The notes under the pieces were generated by a model. The model saw only the letters and a program-made list of their open reading frames with translations, made no database searches and was not told the DNA's origin. Made by a program: the position numbers and the translations under genes. Source: Phocoena phocoena (Eukaryota > Chordata > Mammalia > Artiodactyla > Phocoenidae). Taken from it: a DNA stretch of 64,000 nt. Of this stretch, positions 22,800-34,440 are shown piece by piece. The stretch lies in the NCBI RefSeq assembly GCF_963924675.1, contig NC_089222.1, positions 112,483,316-112,547,315 of the forward strand, written 5' to 3'. Positions within the stretch are counted from its first letter, which is position 1; each line of letters opens with the position of its first letter.

Positions 22800-23400
22800 A
22801 TTTTATTGATCATTTAGGTAAGCATCAGTATTCATAATGCTAAGGGTATAGTAATGAATATGATATGCAAATCCTTACTATCACAAAACTTACACTTTAG
22901 AGTTGAGAATACAGCCAGTAAAAAAAGGAAACAAATAAATGGAAGATAACTTCAGGAAGTGACAAGTTCCATCAGCACAATAGCCAGAGTAATACAGTAG
23001 TGACATATGGGGTTATTTAGATAGGATGTTCAGAGAAAGCTTTTCTAAGAAGTTTACATTTAATAGGAAATCTGGAAAGATACAAAAATAAGTCATGCAA
23101 TACTTATTTTTCCATGAGCTTTTTGCTTCAGAAAATAATAGTGTCAGTAAGGACCCAGAGGCAGGAGTAAGCTTGAAGTGTTCTTGATAAGAAAATAGGC
23201 CATTGTGGCTACAGTGTAGAAAACAATATGGAGAAGTAAGAGCTGAGTTCAAAGGAAATGGAAACTAGCTCATATGTAGACTTGCCCCCTAAAATAAGGA
23301 ACTAGAGTTTAATTTGTGGTACAGTGAAAAGAAATATAAAAATTGTAGGCAAGGAAGGGGCATGATATGACATGTTTGGAAAGATCATTTATCAGGTTGC
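22800..23400 (+). mobile_element. ancient interspersed repeat, class not assigned
   Basis: The order 'gtatagtaatgaatatg' ... 'aaaacttacactttagagtt' ... 'aggaagtgacaagttccatc' ... 'gacccagaggcaggagtaag' ... 'aggccattgtggctacagtg' ... 'ggggcatgatatgacatgtt' follows a widespread old mammalian repeat (in most genomes 'gccctgaggcaggagc ... ggccagtgtggctgg'). I do not trust my memory for its class name. Confidence 0.45.
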
Positions 23401-24379
23401 TCGTGAACCCAGGAGTTACTTCATGGCATTTTAATTGTTTCAAGTTTTGTTAGACTTTTTAAAAATATTTTTTTCCTGTTCTATAGTCCTCTTTTTTTCT
23501 GTGCACTCCTATTATATAATACTTATATTAGCTTTTTTTGACTGTTGTCCCTCAAATATAAGGTTTGAGAAAATATAAGTAGAAGTTCAACATCCATTTG
23601 CGAAATCCTGAATAACTAAAATATCACATAGACTTACAATAGGTTTTATGTTATAATTGTATTAAATTATTTGGCTTTGATTACAACTTAAAGGTCTGTG
23701 TTACACTGGTTGTGAGAAAATGTTATTGAGAGATAATTAGAAAAGTGGTATTTAGTAAACATTTTGTATCTTGTTGGTAGTTCTTGGGAAAATTTTGATC
23801 CCATTAATATAAATGATAAAGAGGAAAGACATACGCTTGCAAAACAAGCAAAATATTACATTCAGTATAATTTGTAGTTTAAAAATGTAAGCTGTGTATT
23901 ATTCTCTCTCAGTAAGTTACATTTATTTGCTAAAATTTATACAATTTGCTAAAAATTATACAATGCCAAATATACTGTTTACAGCCAGAAAATGCAACAT
24001 TACTATGAAAATGAAAAAAAAATTTGAATGAACTAATGTGGTGTGGGAGGCAATTTTGGGGTGAGAGAGAAGGTCCAAATGGTAGCATTACAGGAAAGTT
24101 CAATGCTATACTAGCTCTCTAACTACTCTTAAGCCATTGTAGTACTTGTTAGAACTATCAACTTAAATGCTTCAAAATAATACATTCTTTGTTTTGGTTT
24201 AAATCACTTCTTGTTTTATTTTTAGTGTATTTTGTATTTCTGGGTGTCTTTTAATAGAATGTAATCTGAGAGAGCTTAACCTAAATATCAGTACTTTTGA
24301 ACTTTTAAATAGAATATTTGATAACCATCATATGTAGGTTTGCTGTCACATTAAAGAGGCCATATATATAATATAGTAG
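23401..24379. other. unassigned AT-rich DNA
   Basis: No gene or clear repeat is seen. A short local duplication 'atttgctaaaa(a/t)ttataca' lies around 23925-23962. Confidence 0.35.
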
Positions 24380-24560
24380 TTTTAAGCATACAGGCACAAA
24401 ACAAGATGACCTGGATTCAGATTTTTTCTCACCACATACTAAATACATTAACATGGGCAAGTTACATAACCTCATTATGCCTCAGTTTTTACCTTTATGA
24501 AATAGAGTTATAATAATATCTACTTTCTAGGTTTAGAGGAATCCATCAGATGGACAGATG
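24380..24560 (+). mobile_element. MIR SINE, sense
   Basis: It shows the MIR core in sense order: 'atgggcaagttacataacct', 'cattatgcctcagttttta', 'tatgaaatagagttataata' and 'tctactttctagg'. Confidence 0.7.
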
Positions 24561-25984
24561 AATGGATAATTATGATGATGGTAGATAGATACACACACGG
24601 AATACTTAATATGGCATCTGGAAGAAGCTAAATATTTAATAAAAGTTTGTGTTTATTAATAATAATATTGTGGCTATATAGTTTTCTTTACTAATTGCAA
24701 TTACAGAAGTTATTTGTATCAGTATGTTATGACTATTGAAGTAAAAATGAGTAAGGGGAAAAAAAACCTTTTCTTTCTGTTCATTAACAAATTCAAAATT
24801 TATGAAAACAAACCACATCTAATCATTAATAAATAGCAAGTATATTGACATTCTATGAATCAGAGCAAGATATTTCAAATAAACAAAAGCAGAGATATTC
24901 TTTTCAGGCTATATTTCTCTTTATCCCTCCAAATTTATGAGGATCCCACATTTAAAAAAATTTTTGATTTATGCCTTAGAGAACAAAATATAAGCCAAGG
25001 ATAATTCATTGACCTGACAAAAACTACAGCAAAAAGAGGGAAAAAGTCAATGGGACTTGATAATAGTTTATCACTCACAGTGACTGGGTTTATCTCTGGG
25101 CCAAAATCAATAATGTTTGGGGAAAAACCTTAGATGGGAGAATGCTCTGAATGTCTTACTAGTTAATATGTCTATCTACTTTTATTTTTACCTTTTTTTA
25201 AAATCCAGTGCATTATTCTTAAGAAATACTAATATATTAATATATGAAGAATGCAGTTTATCTTTGAATGATGACAGAACTAAAATTAAAGTCAGTTTTC
25301 CATCCAGTCATTCATACACCTAGTCACACTTGCAATAGTAAAGTAATGATGAGGAGATATTTAATTATACTAAATATTGTTTAATCTCAGAATTACAGCT
25401 CTGTTATACATTGTCCATAAAATCATAGTTCAATTGGATTTTAATGAAATTTTTTATTAGTCTTTTTTTCTGATCATACTTATTCAAAATAATAAGGATA
25501 AAAATTGTTACTGACATTTAATCTTGGATACTTTGAAAAGATCCTCCTGACTTTGCCCTAAAGCCTCACATTCTTATTCAAATTTTTAATGTGTACATAT
25601 ATAAGAATGGCAGCATGTCAATTATATCTCAATAACGGTAGAAGAAAAAAAGACAGCATCAATATTTATTGACCAACCTTAACATACTGGGTAATTTATA
25701 CATGACATGAAATATTTTATTCTTTTAATTATCCCACAGTTTTGGAGCTGGTCAGACTTAAGATTGGCCTGAAAGAATTTTCTCAAGTAACTTACTAACT
25801 TTAGTTTTTTCATTAGTAAACAGATGATAATACTACTTTAAGCTCTTTCTAAATGCCACATACTGGTCTCAATATTTAACAGCAACAGTGGTAGCAAAAG
25901 TATCAACATTTGGGGGGAAAGTTATCTAAGTCCCAATTTACATAGAGTAATAGCAAAAAAGACAGGGAACTCTATTACATATAT
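24561..25984. other. unassigned AT-rich DNA
   Basis: No gene is seen. A short sense L1-tail-like segment ('caattatatctcaataacgg' followed by an A-rich run) lies near 25615-25655, and a weak MIR-like segment near 25770-25850. Confidence 0.35.
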
Positions 25985-27190
25985 CACAGCAAGCTCCTTT
26001 TTGACCCACCTCCTAGAGAAATGGAAATAAAAACAAAAATAAACAAATGGGACCTAATGAAATTTAAATGCTTTTGGGCAGCAAAGGAAACCATAAACCA
26101 GAGGAAAAGACAACCCTCAGAATGGGAGAAAATATTTGTAAACAAAGCAACTGACAAAGGATTAATCTTCAAACTAGACAAGCAGCTCATGCAGCTCAGT
26201 ATCGAAGAAACAAACAACCCAACCCAAGAATGGGCAGAAGACCTAAATAGACATTTCTCCAAAGAAGATATACATATTGCCAACAAACAGATGAAAAGGT
26301 GCTCAAAGTCACTGATCATTAGAGAAAAGCTAATCAAAACTACAATGAGGTATCCCCTCACACTAGTCAGAATGGCCATCATCACAAAATCTACAAACAA
26401 TAACTGCTGGAGAGGGTGTGGAGAAAGGGAACCCTCTTGCACTGTTGGTGTGAATGTAAATTGATACAGCCACTATGGAGGTTCCTTAAAAAACTAAAAA
26501 TAGAACTACCATATGACCCAGCAATCCCACTACTGGGCATAGACCCTGAGAAAGCATAATTCAAGAAGAGATATGTATCACAATGTTCATTGCAGCACTA
26601 TTTACAATAGCCAGGACATGGAAGCAACCTAAGTGTCCATCAATAAATGAATGGATAAAGGAGATGTGGGACATATATACAGTGGAATATTACCCATAAA
26701 AAGGAATGAAATTGAGTTATTTGTAGTGAGGTTGATGGATCTAGAGTCTGTCATACAGAGTGAAGTAAGTCAGCAAGAGAAAAACAAATACAGTATGCTA
26801 ACACATATATATGGAATCTAAAAAAGAAGAACTAATCGTTCAGATGAACCTAGGGCAGGACAGGAATAAATGCGCAGGCATAGAGAATGGACTTGAGGAC
26901 ACGGGGAGGTGGAGGGGGCAACTGGGACAAAGTGAAAAAGTAGCATTAGCATATATACACTACCAAATGTAAAATAGATAGCTAGTGGGAAGCAGCTGCA
27001 TAGTACAAGGAGCTCAGCTTTGTGCTTTGTGACTACCTAGTGGGGTGGGTTAGGGAAGGTGGGAGGGAGATGAAAGAGGGAGGGGATATGGGGATATATG
27101 TATACACATAGCTGATTCCCTTTGTTATACTGCAGAAACTAACACAACATTATAAATCAATTATACTCCAATAAAGATATTAAAAAAAAA
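25985..27190 (+). mobile_element. 5'-truncated L1, sense
   Basis: Sense L1 holding the last part of ORF2 and the full 3' UTR: 'tttttgacccacctcctaga' at left, 'aaccctcttgcactgttggt' (26430), 'gaatctaaaaaagaag', the G-rich 'ggtgggagggagatgaaaga' and the terminal 'ttatactccaataaagatat' with an A tail at 27180-27191. The ORF2 frame 26021-26464 (C-domain) stays open and later parts are shifted. No convincing TSD. Confidence 0.9.
26021..26800 (+). pseudogene. L1 ORF2 C-terminal domain remnant
   Basis: The open stretch 26021-26464 reads [37 protein letters not shown] and the Cys/His-side segment [12 protein letters not shown], all from the C-terminal region downstream of the RT. A frame shift after 26460 replaces the 'LLHCWW' continuation, and the remaining C-terminal codons run out of frame to about 26800. 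No RT or endonuclease part. Confidence 0.85.
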
Positions 27191-27225
27191 ACTCATGATA
27201 GAAAAAAAAATACAGGGGTATATGC

Positions 27226-27355
27226 ATTGCAGAAGGAATATAGTCAATATTTTATAATAACTTTGTATGAAATATAATCCATAAAAATATCAAGTTATTT
27301 CTTGTATACCTGAAACTAATATAATATTATACATCCACTCCAATAAAAAAAATTT
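27226..27355 (+). mobile_element. L1 3' terminus (older subfamily), sense
   Basis: About 130 bp: 'ggaatatagtcaatatttta', 'ataactttgtatgaaatata', 'cctgaaactaatataatatt' and 'ctccaataaaaaaaatttt'. A different 3' UTR type from the preceding element, ending in its own A-rich tail. Confidence 0.8.
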
Positions 27356-27357
27356 TA

Positions 27358-27655
27358 ACTTGTACTTCAAAGGACAGCATAGAAAGTGAAAACAGAGACA
27401 AAATAATGGAAGATTTTTGCATATCACATACCTGATGAAGGACTTTTATCTAGAATCTATAAAGAATCCTCACAACTCAATAATAAAAATACAAAATTTC
27501 AGTTTTAAAAAGTGACCAATCTGAATAGACATTTCTCCAATGTTATCAAATGGTCCATAATCACATGAAAAGATTTTCATCATCATTAACTATCAAGGAA
27601 ATGCAAATCAAAACCACAATGAAATACCGCTTCACACTAAGATGGTTTTAATTTT
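27358..27655 (+). mobile_element. ancient L1 ORF2 fragment, sense
   Basis: It has 'gatttttgcatatcacatac', 'gaatagacatttctccaatg', 'aggaaatgcaaatcaaaacc' and 'ataccgcttcacactaaga', the C-domain of ORF2 in an older L1. Truncated at both ends; frames are lost. Confidence 0.75.
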
Positions 27656-28349
27656 TTTAAAAAAACAGATAATGTGTTTGACAAAATTCCTTGAAGGGTT
27701 ATAATTGTGAGAAAAACATGAGTAACAACTCCAGATTGAGAAGGATATGATTATCATGGGTTCAGATAACTCAGGAATGAAGGTATGGATCATAAAACAA
27801 GCAGCCACCAGGACCTAAGCAAATGATCATGAGGGAAACTTCAACAGGGAAATTTAGAACAAAGGAAGAAAAGTGTTAGTATGAGTGGCAGCCCCAAAAT
27901 AAAATGTAGCAACAGAGGTTGCAGTTCATCTCACTAACCTTCTCTCCTAAGTGGGAGGAAAGACCCACAGCAACTATAGAGAAGTTGCTCCCCAAACCTC
28001 TAAAGAAAATTATATATCTACCTAGCACAAAGGGTGGACTAGGTAGCCATGAGGTAACACCTCACAGATCTCCAACTGTAAGAATAATTTGCTAAGGCCC
28101 CCAGTTCCTATAGTCTGAAAACCATGTCCATGTTCTCACTGAGACCATGCTTCCTTTTCCTTCAGCTCCTCTAAGTTGGGGTGGAGGTGAGGGAGAAGCT
28201 TATGCACTAAGGCAGGTCCAGTTCTTGAGAGAACAGATTTCTTCTGTTGCGTGACTTTGGGTTGAGAACTCCATGATGACCTTGTTAAACTTCCCTTAGA
28301 TGAAATGACTGTCTAGTTTGCTTCTACCTAAACTCCTTGCCTCCATTCT
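27656..28349. other. unassigned, possibly LTR-derived
   Basis: GC-richer than its surroundings (27860-28340). No gene is seen. The composition and segments such as 'cccccagttcctatagtctg' suggest an old LTR, but I cannot identify termini. Confidence 0.3.
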
Positions 28350-28815
28350 TCTCTCTCTTAGTTCATTTGGGCTGATATAATAAAAATATCATAGATTGGT
28401 GACTTAAACAACAAACATTTATTTCTCACAGTTATGGAGGCTGGTCAAGATTAAGACACTGACAGATTGGGTGTCTGGTGAGAGCCATTTGCTTCCTGGT
28501 TCATAGATGGTCACCTTCTCGCTGTGGCCTTACATAGTAGAAAGGGCAAGAGAGCTCTCTGGGATCCCTCTTATAAGTGCACTAATCCTGTGAAGGCTCC
28601 AACCTCACTACCTAGTCACCTCCTAAATGCTCTACCTCCTAATATCATCATATTGGTGGTTAGGATTTCAGCATATAAATTTGGGGGGAATACAAATATT
28701 TTTTCCATAGCATTCAGGGTCAGACTTACACAGGATAGGCCAGGTCTCCAGGTCTCATCCTACTCCTTCCTCATTTCTCTCACAGGTATGTCCCATAATA
28801 AAAGCCATGCATGTT
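28350..28815 (-). mobile_element. MLT1-type (ERVL-MaLR) LTR, antisense
   Basis: An antisense LTR with 'ttgggctgatataataaaaa', 'ttaaacaacaaacatttatt', 'cacagttatggaggctggt', 'tctcgctgtggccttacat' and 'ctcttataagtgcactaatc', ending with 'ggatttcagcatataaattt'. Recognisable to about 28710; the last 100 bp is uncertain. The plus-strand frame 28524-28829 is fortuitous. Confidence 0.7.
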
Positions 28816-29140
28816 TAATCATTAATTGAGTCATGACATCTGCTACTCAGAGGATCTGCACTACTACAGCAATTATTACTATTAGCAGCCAAGTATGTGT
28901 TAGATTTCCCTCCTTCCTTCAACAACACTGATGCAAGATCAAGAAATAGAATATCTGCAAATTTTCCTGCTTTGATTCCTAAACTGTTTTCCACTTTCTT
29001 AACCAAATTCTTGATGCTATTTTTATCTGCAGATTTCTGAAAATTCCATAAAATTTCTGGCACAGTAGTTGGCTGGCTGTACTTTCTAAAGTCATGCTTA
29101 GGTCTCTCACTGAGACTATCCCCTTTATACCACCCAACAT
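28816..29140 (-). other. 116-codon open frame of unknown origin
   Basis: A minus-strand frame (28815-29165, 116 codons) is open between an MLT1 LTR and an old L1. Its first eight or so codons (MNIDINIM) derive from the L1 RT motif. The rest does not match L1, and includes VPEILWNFQKSADKNSIKNL and VENSLGIKAGKFADILFLDL, lysine-rich and amphipathic-looking. No intron, poly(A) or signal peptide is seen. It could be a retroviral internal fragment (it sits where an LTR's internal region would be), a piece of an exon retrocopy, or chance. I do not recognise a domain. Confidence 0.35.
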
Positions 29141-31915
29141 TCATTATATTTATATCGATGTTCATATGGGATATTGGTTTATAATATTCTTTTCTTGTGT
29201 TCTGTATTTCTAGTTTGTATTTCAGGGTGATGTCAACATCATATAATTCAATTTTATTGAAAACTCCGTGAAGAATTGTTATTTATTTCTTAATATTTGG
29301 TAGAAATTATCAGTGAAGCTATCTGGGTCTGGAATTTTCTTTGTGGATAAGATTTCAACCTCAACTTTAATTATTAATAGATATGAGGGTATTCAGGTTG
29401 TTGGTTTCTTCTCAAGTAAGCTTTCGAAATATGTATCCTTCAAAAAGAATTCCATGTTTCTTTAAAAGTTGTCAATTATATTAGGATAAAGTTGTGCAAA
29501 ATATTTACTTATTATTCTTTCTTTATTATTTATTTTTGGCTGCGTTCGGTCTTTGTTTCTGCGTGCGGGCTTTCTCTACTTATGGCAGGCAGTGGCTACT
29601 CTTCGTTGCAGTGTGCAGGCTTCTCATTGCAGTGGCTTCTCTTGTTGCAGAGCGTGGGCTCTAGGCACATGGGCTTCAGTAGTTGTGGCACACAGGCTCA
29701 GTAGTTGTGGCTCGTGGGCTCTAGAGCACAGACTCAGTAGTTGTGGCACATGGGCTTAGTTGCTCTGAGGCTTGTGAGATCTTCCCAGGCCAGGGCTCGA
29801 ACACTTGTCCCCTGCATTGGCAGGTGGATTCTTAACCACTATGCTACCAGGGAAGTCCCCTATTATTCTTTTAATATCTGCAGAAACAATAATGATGATT
29901 CCTCTTTCATTGTTGATATTGGTAATTTGTGTCTTCCCTGTTTTTGCCTGATCATTGTGGCTAGAGTTATATCGATTTCACGGGTCTTTTTTTAGACAGC
30001 TTTGCTGTTATTGAATTTCTCTATTGCTTTTCTTCTGCTTTCTTTATGTGTAATTTTCTCTTCTTTTTCAAGATGATTAAGGGGAAAGCTGAGACATTGA
30101 TTTAAGACCTTTTTCTTTTAAAATACTGAAAGTTAGTGCTATAAATATTCTTATAATAATTGCATTAATGCCTTAAAACACAAATTTTGATATTGTATTT
30201 TAAATTTTTTTCTGTGCAAAATGCTTTATAATTTCCGTCTTGATTTCTTCTCTAACTCATCAGTTATTTAGAAGTATGTAATTTAGTTTCAATATATTAG
30301 GATATTTTTTCAGATATTTTTAAATTTCTACTTTAATTATATTGTTGTCAAAAGAGATACTTTGTATAAGTCCTTTAAAATATATTGACACTTGTTTGTG
30401 CCCCAAATATGGATTACATTAGTATAGGTACAAGAATGCTCTGGATGAAAATGAATATTTTACTATGTACTGGTTAAATGTTTTATAAATGTTATATATG
30501 TCAAGTTAACTAATTCAGTTATTTAAGTGTTCCATAAACAGAGTTTCTAGCTACTTGTTCTATCAGTCATTGAGAGTGGACTGTTGAAATATTCAATTTC
30601 GATTAAGAATTTAATTCCTTTTTATAGTTTTATCCATTTTTAAAAATTTATTTTGAAACACTTTTATCAGGTGCAATAATATTTAGAATTGCTTTGTCCT
30701 CCCGTTGAATTGAAACTGTTATGATCATTAAATGGCATCTTTATCTCAGGAAATGTCTGTAGCTCTAAAAATTACTTTGTCTGATCTTAATATAATCAAT
30801 GAAGCTTTCTTTTTATTAGAGATAGCAAGACAACATTTCCCATACTTTCCCTCTAACATATTGGTATATCTATATCTACAGTGGGTTTCTTACAGAGACC
30901 ATGAAGTTGGGGCTTAATTTCTTTTAATCCAGTATAACGATCTCTGCCTTATAATTGGATTGTTTAGACTATTTGTATTTAATTTGATTATTGATATTTG
31001 TGTTTAAATTGTCTATCTTGATATTTGTAGTCTATTTGTCCCGCTTGTTCTTTGTTTCCCTTTTTCTTTTTTCCTTGTCATTTTTTGACTTACTTAGAGT
31101 TGATAATATACATTTTTTTCTTATCACAGCCTACCTTCAAGTAATATTATCCCATTTTATATATATTATAATAACCTTATAACAGTATATTTCTATTTTC
31201 CCTACCTGGCCTTTGTGTCACCCTTGTCATGTATTTTATTTCTATATAGGTTATAAATCTCAATTACATTGTCTGTATTGGGCTATAAACCTCAATTTTA
31301 AAGAGATAATAAAATAAAAATAAAATTATTTTTATATTTGCCTATACAATTACCAGTATCAGTGGCCTTTATTTCTTTGAGTAGTACCAGATTTCCATCT
31401 GTTATTATTTTTCTTTTCCTGAATGACTTCCTTTAAATTTTTTTGTAATACAGAACTGCTGGTGATAAATTATTTTAACTTTTAAATGTTTGTAAAAAGT
31501 CTTTTTTTTTCCTTTATTTTTGAAGGATATTTTTGCTAGGTGGAGATTTCTAGGTTGACATTAAATACTTTAAATATTATGCTCTGTGGTCTTCTAGTCA
31601 TTTTGCTTCTCAAGAATCCTGTCGTCATTCTCTATGCAATGTTTATTTTTACTTTGGCTGTTCTTAAAATCTTCTCTTTATTACTCTTTTAAGCCATTTG
31701 ATTATGATGTGTCTTGTGTAGCTATTTTCTTGTTTCTTATGCTTGGGTTCCTTTTGGCTTCTTGGAAGTATGGGTTAATAATTTTTATCAAATTTGGAAC
31801 ATTTACAGCTGTTATTTCTATAACTTTTTTTCATCCTCATCTTCTTCTCTCATTAAGGAATCCCATTACACTGTATTTGGCAAACTGAAGTTGATCTAGA
31901 ACTGATTGGTGTTTT
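29141..31915 (-). mobile_element. ancient L1 body, antisense
   Basis: Reading leftward it goes from 5' to 3': the plus strand shows 'tatgggatattggtttataa', 'gaagctatctgggtctggaa', 'cctctttcattgttgatatt', 'gtgggtttcttacagagacc' and 'gtggtcttctagtcattttg', which covers RT, endonuclease and ORF1 in reverse. All frames are destroyed. A CHR-type SINE splits it at 29521-29860. Several L1M-grade pieces may be joined. Confidence 0.6.
29521..29860 (-). mobile_element. long CHR-1-like SINE, antisense
   Basis: A 340-bp tRNA-related SINE reading backwards, from a T-rich tail at left to 'accagggaagtccc' at right. It is flanked by the exact 11-bp duplication tattattcttt (29510-29520, 29861-29871). The body carries three spaced copies of cagtagttgtgg (29677, 29699, 29735), giving an internal repeat structure absent from the 200-bp SINEs here. 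It produces Ala/Ser/Cys-rich artefact frames. More diverged than the short SINEs, so older. Confidence 0.85.
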
Positions 31916-32715
31916 GCTCCTTTATTTTTTTAAAAAAAATCTTGAGATTTAATTTTCATACCATAAAATTAGTGTTTCTTAAGTGTACAATACAAAATTT
32001 TTAGTGAATTTACAGAATTGTAAAACCATCACATTACAGATTGTGAAACAATCCACATTTAGAACATTTCCTTTGCACCCAGAAGATCTCTTATACTCAT
32101 CTGCAGTCACTTCCCATTCTTACCTTTAGCGCCAGGCACCAAGAGTCTACTTTATTTATCTATAGGTTTGTCTTTTCTGGACATTTCATAAAAAAGAAAT
32201 CATATAATATTCGATAATTTTATATGTTTGGCTTTTTCACTTAACATAATGTTTTTGTAGTTCCTACATGTATTAGTACTTTCTTCTCTTTTATTGATGA
32301 ATAATATTCCATTGTACAAATATACAATTCTGTTTATTATGTTTATCTGTTCATCAATCTATAAACCATTTGGATTATTTCCACTTTTTTGTCTATTATG
32401 AATAATTATGTTATAAATGTTCCCATACAACTATTTATGTGGATATTTGTCTTCATTTTTCTAGGGTAAATATTTAGATGTGGAATTGCTTAGTCATATG
32501 AAAAATATATTTTTAAACATTTTAAGACTGCCAAAACGTTTTCTGAAGTGGCTGCAACATTTAACTTACCTAATAGCAATGTTGAAGTTCTAATTTGTCC
32601 ACATTCTCATTGACACTTATTGCCTTTCTTTTTATAACAGTCATTCTACTGGGTGTGATGTGGCATTTCATTATAGTTTTGAGTTACACTTCCCTAATGA
32701 CTAGTGTTGAGCATC
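31916..32715 (-). mobile_element. ancient L1 3' end, antisense
   Basis: It shows 'cttgagatttaattttcata', 'aattgtaaaaccatcacatt', 'ttcacttaacataatgtttt', 'aataatattccattgtacaa' and 'tcctctaatgactagtgttg'-like words in reverse ORF2/3' UTR order, ending at 'gagcatcttttgc', where a second L1 3' UTR has inserted. Confidence 0.65.
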
Positions 32716-32965
32716 TTTTGCTTTTTTTTTCTAATTGAAGTATAGTTGAGTTACAAATTATGTTAGTTTCAGGTATACAGCACAGTGATTCAGTATTTTT
32801 GCAGATTATACTCCATTATAGGTTACTGTAAGAAAATGAGTATAATTCCCAGTGCTATACAGTATATCCTTGTTGCTTATCTATTTTATACATAGTAGTT
32901 TGTATCTATTAACCCCATACCGCTAATTTGTCCCACACCCTTCCTTCTCCCCTTTAGTATATCAT
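32716..32965 (-). mobile_element. L1 3' UTR fragment, antisense
   Basis: T-run, then 'taattgaagtatagttgagt', 'gttagtttcaggtatacagc', 'cccagtgctatacagtatat' and 'ccttgttgcttatctatttt': a cetartiodactyl L1 3' UTR of an older kind, 5'-truncated at about 32965. Confidence 0.8.
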
Positions 32966-32994
32966 ATAACTTCTTTAGTTAAATTAATCTTCCA

Positions 32995-33370
32995 ACCCGT
33001 GAAAATCCAATGTGGCTCCAATTATTTTTATTTTCGAAAAAATTCATCTTATTAATGTTTTGTAGTTTCTATTGTGCATGGTTTCACTTTTTTATTACAT
33101 TTATTCTTTATTATTTTATTATTTTTGATGTGTTATTATTGATGAAATTATTTTCTTAATTTTCATATTGTTTACTACTATTATATAGAAATATAATATA
33201 AATATTGACATTGTATCTTCTGACCTTGATTAGCTCATTTGTTAATTATAGTTGATTGAACATTGTGCATATTCCTATTTACATGCTGCTGTTTGGCCTG
33301 CTAATATTTTATTGATGATTTCTGCATATATTCCTGAGAAATATTGGTGTATATTTTATTTTCAGATTGA
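32995..33370 (-). mobile_element. ancient L1 ORF2 fragment, antisense
   Basis: It has 'gacattgtatcttctgacct', 'ttgattagctcatttgttaa' and 'ctaatattttattgatgatt' in the order of an antisense RT region. Heavily diverged. Confidence 0.45.
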
Positions 33371-33568
33371 CTTTTTAAGAAAAATTTTGTTAGAGTATAG
33401 TTGCTTTACAATATCGTGTTAGTTTCTACTGTACAGCAAAGTGAATCAGCAATACGTATACATATATCCCCTCTGTTTTGGATTTTCTTCCCATTTAGGT
33501 CATCACAGAGCACTGAGCAGAGTTCCCTGTGCTATACAGTAGGTTTTCATTAGTTATCTATTAATAGC
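33371..33568 (-). mobile_element. L1 3' UTR fragment, antisense
   Basis: It has 'ttgttagagtatagttgctt', 'cgtgttagtttctactgtac', 'agcaaagtgaatcagcaata' and 'ttccctgtgctatacagtag', 5'-truncated near 33568. Third L1 tail in this stack with the same orientation. Confidence 0.85.
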
Positions 33569-34440
33569 TTTTTTAATACTTTAGCCTACTAATTCCACCA
33601 TCTAATTCCTTTCTATGTCTGTTTCCATTGGGGATTGGTTTTTCTCCCCATTATGGGTCCTATTTTCTTCCTTTTTTGCATGCTTTGTAATTTTTTATTG
33701 AATGGCAATATTGTGAATTTTACCTTATTGGGTGGTGAATAATTTTGTGTTTTTAAAAATAGTAAGCTTTACTTTGGAGCATGGTAACTTACTTGGAAAT
33801 GATTTGATCCTTGTAAGCTTACATGTAAACTTTGTTAGGCAGGACCAGAGCAGCCTTTAGTCAAAAGTTAATTTTTCCCAACTGTTGAGGCAATAACTTT
33901 CTGAATACTTACCTGATGCCCTATAAATTATGAGGATTTTCCCTCTTCCTTGTGGGATTACAAACTATTTCCAGCCTTGTGAAAGTTGAAATTGTGCCCT
34001 TTTCTCTATTAATGTGGTTCTTTTACCAACCTCATGCAATTTCCTCCTGTGCATAAACAGATGACTATTCAACTAGGACTGTAGATCTCTGTGCAGCTCT
34101 CTCCTCTTTGGTATTATCCCATGCAAACTCCAGTCATCTTAGCCTTCCCAGACTGCCAACTTCATATCCTCAACTCAAGGACATTGCCAAGTTCCTCCTA
34201 GAGTTCACCCATCCTCCTGTTCCAGTTGAAGACTCTTATCAGTCAGTGAGCAGGGACAATCACAGTGCTCACCTTGATTGTTTCCTCTCTGTAAGGTCAC
34301 TATCCTTTACTGCCTAATGTCCTAAGTCTGCACACTGTTGCTTCTTATATTTTAACTTTTACTTATTTCTGGCGGGAGGGTAAATCTTTTCCCTTCTATA
34401 TATTTTTAAATTTAGCAGTGTCTTTCACTCACTCTGTTCC
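33569..34440 (-). mobile_element. ancient L1/HAL1-like segment, antisense
   Basis: It has 'ttatgggtcctattttcttc', 'gcatgctttgtaattttt', 'ttgaatggcaatattgtgaa' and 'tttaccttattgggtggtga', seen in old L1 or HAL1 5' regions read backwards. The right part (33850-34440) is less certain. Confidence 0.45.

Noticed and set aside
29677..29750. CRISPR-like spaced repeats
   Set aside because: Three copies of a 12-bp word inside a mammalian SINE, with no array structure and a eukaryotic context.
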